From positions 1-64,000 of the forward strand of contig CAZGRP010000021.1 in NCBI GenBank assembly GCA_964527995.1: a stretch of 64,000 nt of DNA, written 5' to 3'. The position numbers were made by a program, and so were the translations under genes. The DNA is from CAZGRP01 sp964527995. Its GTDB lineage: Bacteria; Zhuqueibacterota; Zhuqueibacteria; Oceanimicrobiales; CAZGRP01. The notes under the pieces are model-generated. The model was not told where the DNA came from and made no database searches. It saw only the letters and a list, made by a program, of their open reading frames with translations. Positions 54,026 to 61,226 of this stretch are shown piece by piece; the stretch's first letter is position 1, and every line of letters starts with the position of its first letter.

Positions 54026-55273
54026 ATGGCGATTCACGTCTGCATTTTCGAAGACGAATCTGTGGTGAATTTGCACCCGCTTACCTGGACGAGACCGGCA
54101 TGGGAGCTGCGTTGTGGAATCACTACCCTCGAAGACAAGCTGCTCCGGTTTGTGCAGCCCGAGCGCGTCTGTTTTCTTTGCAGAGACTATCTGGCGCCGT
54201 ACGTTCGGTCCCGCCGCCAGCAGGCAAAGGTGAACGAGGTTGACGGTGACGGCTGCCTTTTTCTGAATGGCCGACTGCTCGCGAATGAGCACGTGATGCG
54301 CCATTTCACCGCCGACGCCGATGTCGTCTGGCGCAACGAAGACACCGTGGTTGCGGCATATCTGAGCGGTCGCAACCTCGATCGCTTGCGGCACATCTCC
54401 GGGCCGCTGGCCGAGTCTCACTTTTCCGGCATCCCGAGCCGCAGCGTCACTGCGTCATTGGTCAACTACCCCTGGGACTTGGTCTCTGAAAACGCCGGTC
54501 AAATCGAGGCTGACTTTCGATTCTTCGGCCGTGCCGGCATCATTGAGGGGACCGTTCACGAGGGTGCCGTGCTCGTGAACCGCAAGAGCATTTACATCGG
54601 CCCAGGGGCGGAGGTGAAACCGGGGGCTGTGCTGGACGCGGAATCAGGCCCGATCTTTATCGCCGACGGGGCGAAGGTGATGTCCAATGCGGTGATCGAG
54701 GGGCCGGCCGCCGTGGGCGCGAACTCCAGCATCAAGATCGGGGCGAAGATCTATGAAGGGACCTCGATCGGCGAGGTCTGCAAAGTCGGGGGTGAAGTCG
54801 AGGAATCGATCATCCATTCCTACAGCAACAAACAGCACGAGGGTTTTCTGGGTCATGCCTATCTCGGCCAGTGGGTCAACCTCGGAGCTGATACGAACAA
54901 CAGCGATCTCAAAAACAACTACAGCTCGGTTCGTGTTTCGATCAATGGCACGCCGATCGACTCCGGATCCCTATTCGTGGGGCTGTTCATGGGTGACCAT
55001 TCGAAGACCGGCATCAACACCATGTTCAATACCGGGACCGTCGTCGGGGTGATGAGCAACGTCTTCGGTGCGGGCTACCCGCCGAAGTACATCCCTTCCT
55101 TCGCATGGGGCGGCGCCGAGGGGCTGATCGAGCACGACCTGGAGAAGGCTGTGGAGACGGCAAGGAGAGTGATGGCTCGACGGAAAAAGGAGCTTTCCCC
55201 GGCGCAGGAAAAGATTCTGCGGGAAGTATTTCAGCGCACGGCGCATGAAAGGGAACATTTCGCTAAACACTAA
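54026..55273 (+). CDS. GlmU-like sugar nucleotidyltransferase/acetyltransferase, Bacteroidetes-Chlorobi type
   Basis: 415 residues from the ATG at 54026 (GGAGGAGAG upstream). N-terminal divergent nucleotidyltransferase ('HVCIFEDESVVNLHPLTWTR', 'CGITTLEDKLLRF', 'NYPWDLVSENAGQIEADF') and a C-terminal left-handed beta-helix (about 170-360: 'IYIGPGAEVKPGAVLDAESG', 'DHSKTGINTMFNTGTVVGV'). This matches the alternative GlmU family of Bacteroidetes/Chlorobi thought to make UDP-GlcNAc. It differs from standard GlmU by lacking the usual N-terminal 'LAAGxGTRM'. Lies 22 bases after anmK and 20 before nagB, linking recycling to UDP-GlcNAc supply. Confidence 0.85.
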   Translation: MAIHVCIFEDESVVNLHPLTWTRPAWELRCGITTLEDKLLRFVQPERVCFLCRDYLAPYVRSRRQQAKVNEVDGDGCLFLNGRLLANEHVMRHFTADADVVWRNEDTVVAAYLSGRNLDRLRHISGPLAESHFSGIPSRSVTASLVNYPWDLVSENAGQIEADFRFFGRAGIIEGTVHEGAVLVNRKSIYIGPGAEVKPGAVLDAESGPIFIADGAKVMSNAVIEGPAAVGANSSIKIGAKIYEGTSIGEVCKVGGEVEESIIHSYSNKQHEGFLGHAYLGQWVNLGADTNNSDLKNNYSSVRVSINGTPIDSGSLFVGLFMGDHSKTGINTMFNTGTVVGVMSNVFGAGYPPKYIPSFAWGGAEGLIEHDLEKAVETARRVMARRKKELSPAQEKILREVFQRTAHEREHFAKH

Positions 55274-55293
55274 CCAGAACGGAGGTAGAGACG

Positions 55294-56034
55294 ATGCTGC
55301 TTGTAGTCAAGGAGAACTACGACGAGATGAGCAAAGAAGGGGCCCGAATTGTGGCGGAGTTGATTCGGCGAAAACCGAACTGCGTTGTCGGTTTCGCGAC
55401 CGGCAGCACCCCGCTGGGGCTCTATCGCGAGCTGATTCGGCTGCACCGGGAGGAGGGACTCGATTTTTCGAAAATCACCACCTTCAACCTGGACGAATAT
55501 GTCGGACTGCCACCGGAGCACCCGCAGAGCTACCACTACTTCATGTGGGAAAATCTATTCAAGCACATCAATGTCGATCCCCGGTTCGTGCACATCCCGC
55601 ATGGCATGGCCGACGACATCGATGCTTTTTGCGACTGGTATGAGGAGCAAATCGAGGCGGCGGGCGGAATCGATATGCAGATCCTGGGGATCGGCGCCAA
55701 CGGCCACATCGCCTTCAACGAGCCGTCATCATCGCTGGGTTCGCGAACGCGAATCAAAACCCTCTCCGAGAAGACGCGTCAGGACAACGCCCGGTTTTTC
55801 AGCACGATGGAAGAAGTTCCCAAGTATGCCATTACGATGGGGGTGGGGACGATCATGGAGGCGCGCCGCCTGCTCCTGCTGGCGAGTGGTGCCGGGAAGG
55901 CCGATGCCATCGCCAGGACGGTCGAAGGACCGATCACAGCGATGGTGCCCGCCAGCATCGTTCAGCTCCACGCGCATGCGACCGTGCTGGTGGATCGTGA
56001 AGCGGCTTCGAAGCTGACCCACACCTATGTGTGA
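55294..56034 (+). CDS. nagB: Glucosamine-6-phosphate deaminase NagB
   Basis: 246 residues. 'VVGFATGSTPLGLYREL' (substrate phosphate), 'TFNLDEYVGLPPEHPQSY' with the catalytic Asp-Glu pair, 'GIGANGHIAFNEPSSS' and 'ITMGVGTIMEARRLLLLASG'. Converts GlcN-6-P to fructose-6-P and ammonia. Final gene of the plus-strand recycling run, with GGAGGT upstream. NagA (GlcNAc-6-P deacetylase), the step before, is not in this window. Confidence 0.95.
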   Translation: MLLVVKENYDEMSKEGARIVAELIRRKPNCVVGFATGSTPLGLYRELIRLHREEGLDFSKITTFNLDEYVGLPPEHPQSYHYFMWENLFKHINVDPRFVHIPHGMADDIDAFCDWYEEQIEAAGGIDMQILGIGANGHIAFNEPSSSLGSRTRIKTLSEKTRQDNARFFSTMEEVPKYAITMGVGTIMEARRLLLLASGAGKADAIARTVEGPITAMVPASIVQLHAHATVLVDREAASKLTHTYV

Positions 56035-56047
56035 CAACACAGTTTTT
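56028..56047 (+). terminator. Weak hairpin with T-run at the nagB end
   Basis: TGTGT-GACA-ACACA (56028-56041) then five T (56043-56047), overlapping the nagB stop codon. The stem is only 5 base pairs. The convergent AI-2E gene ends at 56047. Confidence 0.3.
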
Positions 56048-57111
56048 CACAGGCGGTAGTTCTTGAAGCCCCAGGTCAACTCCTGCACCGTCACCTTGAT
56101 GATGCTGGCGACCGGCACGGCGAGGAGCATTCCCATGATGCCCATGAAAGAACCGCCGGCCAGAATCACCAGAATGACGACCAGTGGGTGCAGGTTCACA
56201 CTTCGGGCGACGACAAAGGGCGAAATCAATACGTTTTCAAGCAGCTGAATGCTGGCGAAGGCGATGACAATCGCCAGGACGATGCTGAAAGTGCCCTGGT
56301 CGAGAAAGCCGACGATGACTGCGGGGATACCACCAACAATGGGACCGAAGTATGGAATCATGTTCGCCAATCCGGCCACCGCCCCGATGAAAAGAAAATA
56401 GGGAACGTCGAGGAGATAGAGCGCCAGAGTACAGAGCGTCCCCACTGCTGCGGCCACGATGAGCTGACCGCGGATGTAGCGTCCGAGCTGGAGTGAGGTT
56501 TTGTACAGCAGGATGCAGGCCATTTCGAAATAGCGGTTGGGCACCATGGCGATGAGGACCTTGCGCATCTCGCGGGCATCCTTCAGCAGGAAGAAAATGA
56601 AAAAAGGAATCACCACAATGGTGGTGATGGCCGAGAACATGCTGCCGACGATGGCGATGGTCTTGGTGACGAAGCCCTCCAGGAAGGCGGTCATGCGCTG
56701 GCTGATGCGCTGGTCGATCTCCGGGTTCTGCAGGATGGGGAATTTGCTGGCGAGCAGGGCGCGTTGCTGGGCGACGAACTGCTGCAGGCGGTTGTCGTGG
56801 GCCGCGTCGACGATCTGACTCACCTGGTGGGTGATCATCGGCAGCAACAGCCGCAACACGAAATAGAGCACCAGGCCGATGGCGGCGAAGACGATCAGGA
56901 TGGCGAGGACACGGTGGAGCCCCATGCTTTCCATGCGCGTCACGATCGGGTCGAGCAGATAGGCAAGCAGCACCGACACGATGACGGGCGTCAGCAGACC
57001 CAGCCAGGCGGGCAGAAGAATCAGCAGAAAAATCAATCCGACAAAAGTGAGCAGCCACCCGAAGGTCTTTCGCGCCGAGGGCCGGATGGATAGAGCGTTG
57101 GATGAATCCAT
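56047..57111 (-). CDS. AI-2E family transporter (PerM/YdiK-type permease)
   Basis: 354 residues with about seven to eight membrane helices, a cytosolic/amphipathic central part and the family motif near the C-terminus ('NMIPYFGPIVGGIPAVIVGF', 'LEPFVV'-like segment 'ISPFVVARSVNLHPLVVI'). The family is called AI-2 exporters, but members also export or move other ions and solutes, so the substrate is uncertain. Begins 15 bases after the cNMP gene on the same strand, with GGAGG upstream. Converges with nagB. Confidence 0.9.
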   Translation of the reverse strand: MDSSNALSIRPSARKTFGWLLTFVGLIFLLILLPAWLGLLTPVIVSVLLAYLLDPIVTRMESMGLHRVLAILIVFAAIGLVLYFVLRLLLPMITHQVSQIVDAAHDNRLQQFVAQQRALLASKFPILQNPEIDQRISQRMTAFLEGFVTKTIAIVGSMFSAITTIVVIPFFIFFLLKDAREMRKVLIAMVPNRYFEMACILLYKTSLQLGRYIRGQLIVAAAVGTLCTLALYLLDVPYFLFIGAVAGLANMIPYFGPIVGGIPAVIVGFLDQGTFSIVLAIVIAFASIQLLENVLISPFVVARSVNLHPLVVILVILAGGSFMGIMGMLLAVPVASIIKVTVQELTWGFKNYRL

Positions 57112-57126
57112 GCCGCCTCCGCCAGA

Positions 57127-57756
57127 CTAGATGATCATCTCAGAACGTTTCTTGGTGTCGGGCTGCAGGCGCTGGTTCAGCTCCAGCAATTCCTCGTGCA
57201 GCTCTTGCAGATCGCGATTGGTGGCCCGCAGGCGTTCCCCGAGCACCCTGGCAAGTTGAAACAGGAACTGGTTTCCCAGACGGGGTCGGCGCTCGATGAG
57301 TTCGAGAAGATCCGGGCGAAAAAGTGCGAGAAGTCGGGTGTCCTCGAGAGCCACTGCAGTGGCCGAACGCGGCGACTCGTCCAGCAGCGCCACCTCGCCG
57401 AAAAAGTCACCGCTTTCAAGCTCGGCAAGCTGCTGGCGATCCTTCTCGTTGACGCGTTTGTAGATGCCAACCCGCCCTTGCTGGATGACATACATACCCA
57501 CCCCGGGTTCGCCTTCCCAGAAGATCGTCTCCTCTGCTTTGAACCTGCGCCGGTGGATGATGCGCTCGAATTCACGTAGCGCGGCGCCCTTCAGCCCATG
57601 GAAGATCGGAAGGCGGCGAAGAATCTCGATGATGTCCTGCTGCTCGTCGCTGCTGCGTTTGAAGATGTTGGTCCAAAAGGAGTCGCGAAAGCGCTGCATG
57701 GCGGAATTATGGTGGGGCAGGCGGTCAACGAGGTTGCGCAAGTTAGCTGTCTTCAT
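57127..57756 (-). CDS. Cyclic nucleotide-binding domain protein
   Basis: 209 residues from the ATG at 57756, with GGAGGTG 8 bases upstream. A Crp-like cyclic-nucleotide-binding domain spans about 50-165 ('IFHGLKGAALREFERIIH', 'GEPGVGMYVIQQGRVGIYKR', 'GDFFGEVALLDESPRSATAV' with the phosphate-binding cassette). A C-terminal coiled-coil helix follows, with no helix-turn-helix DNA-binding domain. It is therefore not a Crp-type regulator; it may sense a nucleotide and act on a partner. Divergent from the EnvC-like gene and upstream of the AI-2E permease. Confidence 0.88.
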   Translation of the reverse strand: MKTANLRNLVDRLPHHNSAMQRFRDSFWTNIFKRSSDEQQDIIEILRRLPIFHGLKGAALREFERIIHRRRFKAEETIFWEGEPGVGMYVIQQGRVGIYKRVNEKDRQQLAELESGDFFGEVALLDESPRSATAVALEDTRLLALFRPDLLELIERRPRLGNQFLFQLARVLGERLRATNRDLQELHEELLELNQRLQPDTKKRSEMII

Positions 57757-57823
57757 GGTGTCACACCTCCTCTCCGGGCCGGTGGCGGCCAGGTCGGGTA
57801 GAAGCCCTTTCCAATTGTTTGTC

Positions 57824-57852
57824 AATATAGGCAACCACATCGCTTGAATCAA
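57824..57852 (-). promoter_or_regulatory. Sigma-70-type promoter for the cNMP-AI-2E pair
   Basis: Minus strand: TTGATT (57852-57847), 17 bases, TATATT (57829-57824), about 65 bases before the ATG. It sits back-to-back with the EnvC-like promoter. Confidence 0.6.
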
Positions 57853-57917
57853 GCCGAACCTGGCACAAAACAACATTCAGGAAAGGGCCATAAGTCTTGT
57901 GAATGCTTGATTTTCTC

Positions 57918-57946
57918 TTGCTTTTGCGGGGCCAATCTGTTATTTT
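57918..57946 (+). promoter_or_regulatory. Promoter for the EnvC-like gene; predicted transcript nearly leaderless
   Basis: TTGCTT (57918-57923), 17 bases, TATTTT (57941-57946). The start codon ATG at 57952 comes only 5 bases after the -10 box, so transcription would begin at or next to the A of the ATG. No ribosome-binding site fits. Confidence 0.6.
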
Positions 57947-57951
57947 AAAAC

Positions 57952-59118
57952 ATGCTGTATCCGTCCAAAGTCGCCTGGTTGCTGGGCGTCTTTTTTTTCG
58001 CCGTTGCGGCTCGGCTTCCCGCCCAGGTTCCATCGACGAAGTCTCGACAGCAGGAGTTGCAGCGCCTGCGGGAAGAGATTTCTCGTTTTCGCGGTCGCCT
58101 GGCGGCCGAAGAAAAGCGCGAGGCCTCGCTCATGGACGTGCTGGCAGGGCTCAACCGGGACATCGACCTGACGCAGCGGCTGGTGACATCGCTGGAACGG
58201 GAGGCGGCTGAGAAGCAACGGCAGATCAACCAGGTCGAACAAACGTTGCGCCGTCTCAGCCAGGAACTGGAACAACTCAAGCGAGTCGCCACCAAGCGAT
58301 TGGTATATACCTACAAATACGGGCGAGTGAAGGATATCGAGCTGCTTTTGACCGCGCGCTCGCTGCATCAAGGTGCTCTCTGGCTTGCCTATGAGCGCCG
58401 CCTGATCGAGCACGATCGCCGCAACCTGGATGGCATTGTCCGGCGGCAGGCGGAGATCGAGCGGCAGCGTACCCAACTTCGTCTCGAGCTGGCCGAGAAG
58501 CAACAGATCCTGACCGAGAAGCAGAAAGAGGCGGCCGCCCTGGTCAGAAAGCGGCGCCAGCGCCGGGCTCTGCTGAAGAAAGTGCGGCAAGACAAAAAGC
58601 TGCTTCGAGAGCGTTTGCGCGAGTATGAGCGGGCTGCCCAGGAGATCGTGCGCCTGATTGCACAGGCAGAAAATGCCCGCGGGGCTACCCCCGAAGAAGA
58701 GCTGCCGTCGTTTGCGAGTTTGGATCGACTGCGAGGTAAGCTTCCCTGGCCGACGAAGGGGGTCGTCATCGGCAAGTACGGCCTCTACCGGCATCCGGTA
58801 CTGAAGACCGTCACCGAGAACCTGGGAATCGACATTCGCGCCCCGCTCGGGGCCGAGGTGCGGTGCGTTGCCGACGGTCAGGTGACAGCCATTAGCTGGC
58901 AGCGGGGCCGCGGCAATATCGTCATCGTCAGCCATTCGAAAGGCTACTACACGGTCTATGCCCACCTTCAGGAGATTCTTGTGGAGCCTGACCAGGTGGT
59001 GCAGGCCGGCCAGGTCATCGGCACGGTGGGCGAAACAGGCTCCCTCCGGGGCCCGATGCTCCATTTTGAAATCTGGAAAGGTAATCAGTCCCTCAACCCC
59101 GAAGATTGGCTGAGGTAG
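57952..59118 (+). CDS. EnvC-like murein hydrolase activator with degenerate LytM (M23) domain
   Basis: 388 residues: a signal peptide (about 1-25), a long periplasmic coiled coil (about 30-245), then a LytM/M23 domain (about 265-385). Active M23 enzymes have HxxxD and HxH; here the first is 'NLGIDIRAPLG' (Asn for the zinc-binding His) and the second 'PMLHFEIW' (Met for the first His). So it should not cleave peptidoglycan itself. This matches EnvC, an activator of amidases driven by FtsEX, and ftsEX lies at 5.8-7.3 kb in this window. It ends 3 bases before holB. An active hydrolase with unusual ligands is the less likely alternative. Confidence 0.85.
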   Translation: MLYPSKVAWLLGVFFFAVAARLPAQVPSTKSRQQELQRLREEISRFRGRLAAEEKREASLMDVLAGLNRDIDLTQRLVTSLEREAAEKQRQINQVEQTLRRLSQELEQLKRVATKRLVYTYKYGRVKDIELLLTARSLHQGALWLAYERRLIEHDRRNLDGIVRRQAEIERQRTQLRLELAEKQQILTEKQKEAAALVRKRRQRRALLKKVRQDKKLLRERLREYERAAQEIVRLIAQAENARGATPEEELPSFASLDRLRGKLPWPTKGVVIGKYGLYRHPVLKTVTENLGIDIRAPLGAEVRCVADGQVTAISWQRGRGNIVIVSHSKGYYTVYAHLQEILVEPDQVVQAGQVIGTVGETGSLRGPMLHFEIWKGNQSLNPEDWLR

Positions 59119-59121
59119 GTC

Positions 59122-60195
59122 ATGGTCCTGGATCAGGTTGTGGGCCAGGAGCGAGTCAAGGCCTTCTTGACGGCCGCGCTGCAAAGCGGCCGGGTTCCGC
59201 ATGCTCTTCTTTTCCATGGTCCCCAGGGGGTCGGGAAACACGCCGCAGCGCTGGCGATGGCACAGGCGTTGGTCTGCCGCGAAGACCCTGTCGGCTGCAG
59301 CACCTGCACCCAGTGCCGGCGGGCGGCCAGGCTGATCCACCCGGACGTGACCGCGATCTTCCCGGCTCCCAAAAGCATGAACGATTCGGACGAGAGGGCC
59401 ATCCTCGATCAGTGGGCCACCGATCCCTATCGTCGTACCGACCCGTGGCCGGCTGCGACGATCTCGATCGAGCGAATTCGCGCCATCCGACTCGGCAGCA
59501 GCATGCGGTCTTTCGAAGGCGGTGCCCGGGTGACGCTGATCGCCGATGCGGATCGCATGCGCCCGGAAGCCGCCAACGCCCTCCTCAAGATTCTGGAAGA
59601 ACCACCTGGCAACAGCTATTTTATTCTGATCACGGATCGGCCCAACGCTCTCCTGCCGACCATTCTGTCGCGATGCCAGCAGGTTCGCTTCAGTCCCCTT
59701 CCCGAGGCCGTGATCGCCTCCGGTCTGGTGTCGCGGCGCGACCTGGCCGAAACGGAGGCCGAGAATGTGGCGCGGTTGGCTTGCGGCAGCTTTCGCAGGG
59801 CGCTGGAATTGCTGGACGAGGATATCGGGGCGCGGCGAGACAAAGCAGTCGATCTGCTACGCTGCAGCTTCCGCAAAGAATACGACCAGGTCGTATACGT
59901 GGAGCGGTTGCTGGAGGAAGAAGATGCAAATTCCCTGCGTGAGCTTTTGATGTTGGCCACTCTCTGGCTGCGGGACGCCATGGTGTGGCAGGCCCTGGGG
60001 GGTGAAGCCGCGAGCCTTGCCAACCAGGACGTCCTCGATCGGCTTCAGCGTTTCGTTGATGCAGTGCCGCAGGTCGACTACGACGCGGCAGTCTCTGAGA
60101 TCGAGGGGGCGCTCATGTGGATGGGCCGCAACGTTCACCTGAAGTTGATCCTGATTGTGCTGCTGCGGCGGTTACGCGCCTGCTTTCGGAGGTGA
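59122..60195 (+). CDS. holB: DNA polymerase III delta' subunit
   Basis: 357 residues. AAA+ clamp-loader fold with a degenerate Walker A, GPQGVGKH (33-40, final Ser/Thr replaced by His), as in delta' subunits that do not hydrolyse ATP. A four-Cys zinc module spans 52-65 (Cys52, 59, 62, 65), with 'ANALLKILEEPPGN' and an SRC motif in 'ILSRCQQVRF'. GAGGTAGG upstream. Part of the clamp loader with gamma/tau and delta. Followed immediately by ricT, the order known from Bacillus. Confidence 0.92.
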   Translation: MVLDQVVGQERVKAFLTAALQSGRVPHALLFHGPQGVGKHAAALAMAQALVCREDPVGCSTCTQCRRAARLIHPDVTAIFPAPKSMNDSDERAILDQWATDPYRRTDPWPAATISIERIRAIRLGSSMRSFEGGARVTLIADADRMRPEAANALLKILEEPPGNSYFILITDRPNALLPTILSRCQQVRFSPLPEAVIASGLVSRRDLAETEAENVARLACGSFRRALELLDEDIGARRDKAVDLLRCSFRKEYDQVVYVERLLEEEDANSLRELLMLATLWLRDAMVWQALGGEAASLANQDVLDRLQRFVDAVPQVDYDAAVSEIEGALMWMGRNVHLKLILIVLLRRLRACFRR

Positions 60196-60197
60196 TG

Positions 60198-61037
60198 ATG
60201 GCGGACATTGTCGAGATAAAGTTCAAGGGGAACCGAAAGGAACTCTACGCCAATCCGATGCAGTTTCCCTTTCGCGTCGGCGACTATGCGATTGTGCAGG
60301 CGGAGAAGGGAATCGATCTGGGTGAGGTGAACCAGGTCAGCCCGCTCCTGTCTCAAAAAATAGAGGACGGGAAAGCGGTTCGCGAGATCCTGAGGAAGGC
60401 CACCTATGAGGACCTCCGTCGTTACGAGGAGAATCGGAATCAGGAACAGCAGGCTCTGGAGATATGCAAGCGCAAGGTGCAGCAACATCAACTGATGATG
60501 AAATTGGTCGATTGCGAATATCAATTTGATGGCAACAAAGTCACCTTCTACTTTACCGCCGAAAAACGAGTCGACTTTCGAGAGCTGGTGCGTGATCTGG
60601 CATCCGAGTTCAAAACGCGTATCGAGCTGCGGCAGATCGGCGTGCGCGACGAGGCCAAACGCATGGGCGGCTACGGGGTGTGCGGGCGGGAACTCTGTTG
60701 CGCCGCCTGGATCAAAGAGTTCCACCCGATTACGACCCAGGCTGCCAAGGACCAGAACCTGACCCTGAATCCGAACAAGCTCGCCGGGGTCTGCGGCCGC
60801 CTCAAATGTTGCCTGATGTACGAACGCGACTTCTACAACCAGGCCATCGCCAAATTTCCGCAGCTCGCCAAACCGATTCAGACCGGCAGGGGCAGCGGCA
60901 TCCTGACCCGGATCGATGTCTTCAAAGAAGAAGCCACTGTCCTGTTCGAGGATAATCATGTGGAAACGTTGACGCTCGAGCAGATTCGCGAAACCGTCGA
61001 TAAGTGTGAGCGGGAGTGCGGGGCCGAGTACCAAAAT
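60198..61037 (+). CDS. ricT: RicT (PSP1-domain protein), 3' end lost in the assembly gap
   Basis: 280 residues visible from the ATG at 60198 (GGAGG 5 bases before; an ATG at 60195 is also possible and overlaps the holB stop). PSP1 domain with 'YGVCGRELCCAAWIKEFHP' and 'GVCGRLKCCLMYE', the Cys-rich motifs that bind an iron-sulfur cluster in the RicA-RicF-RicT complex. In Bacillus the complex controls RNase Y-dependent mRNA maturation and biofilm and sporulation. Partners RicA and RicF are not in the window. The gene runs into the N-run at 61038, so its end is unknown. Confidence 0.88.
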
Positions 61038-61137
61038 NNNNNNNNNNNNNNNNNNNNNNNNNNNNNNNNNNNNNNNNNNNNNNNNNNNNNNNNNNNNNNN
61101 NNNNNNNNNNNNNNNNNNNNNNNNNNNNNNNNNNNNN
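61038..61137. other. Assembly gap: 100 N
   Basis: Exactly 100 undetermined bases, a conventional scaffold-gap length, so the real distance is unknown. It sits between ricT and metG. A single reading frame appears to run from ricT into metG across the gap but that is an artefact. Confidence 0.99.
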
Positions 61138-61226
61138 GAGGCTCTCGGCTACATGGAAGACTCGGTTACTTTGCAGAAATTCGGCGCGTTTCTGATCGGC
61201 CTTCTCCCAAGAACAGGAGAAATCTC
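61138..61226. other. 89 bases between the gap and metG, contents unclear
   Basis: In one plus-strand frame a short open stretch stops at about 61195, 30 bases before metG, and could be the end of a gene hidden by the gap. In Bacteroidetes a gldH gene commonly lies between PSP1 and metG, but the few residues here do not identify it. AGGAGA near 61216 serves metG. Confidence 0.3.
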
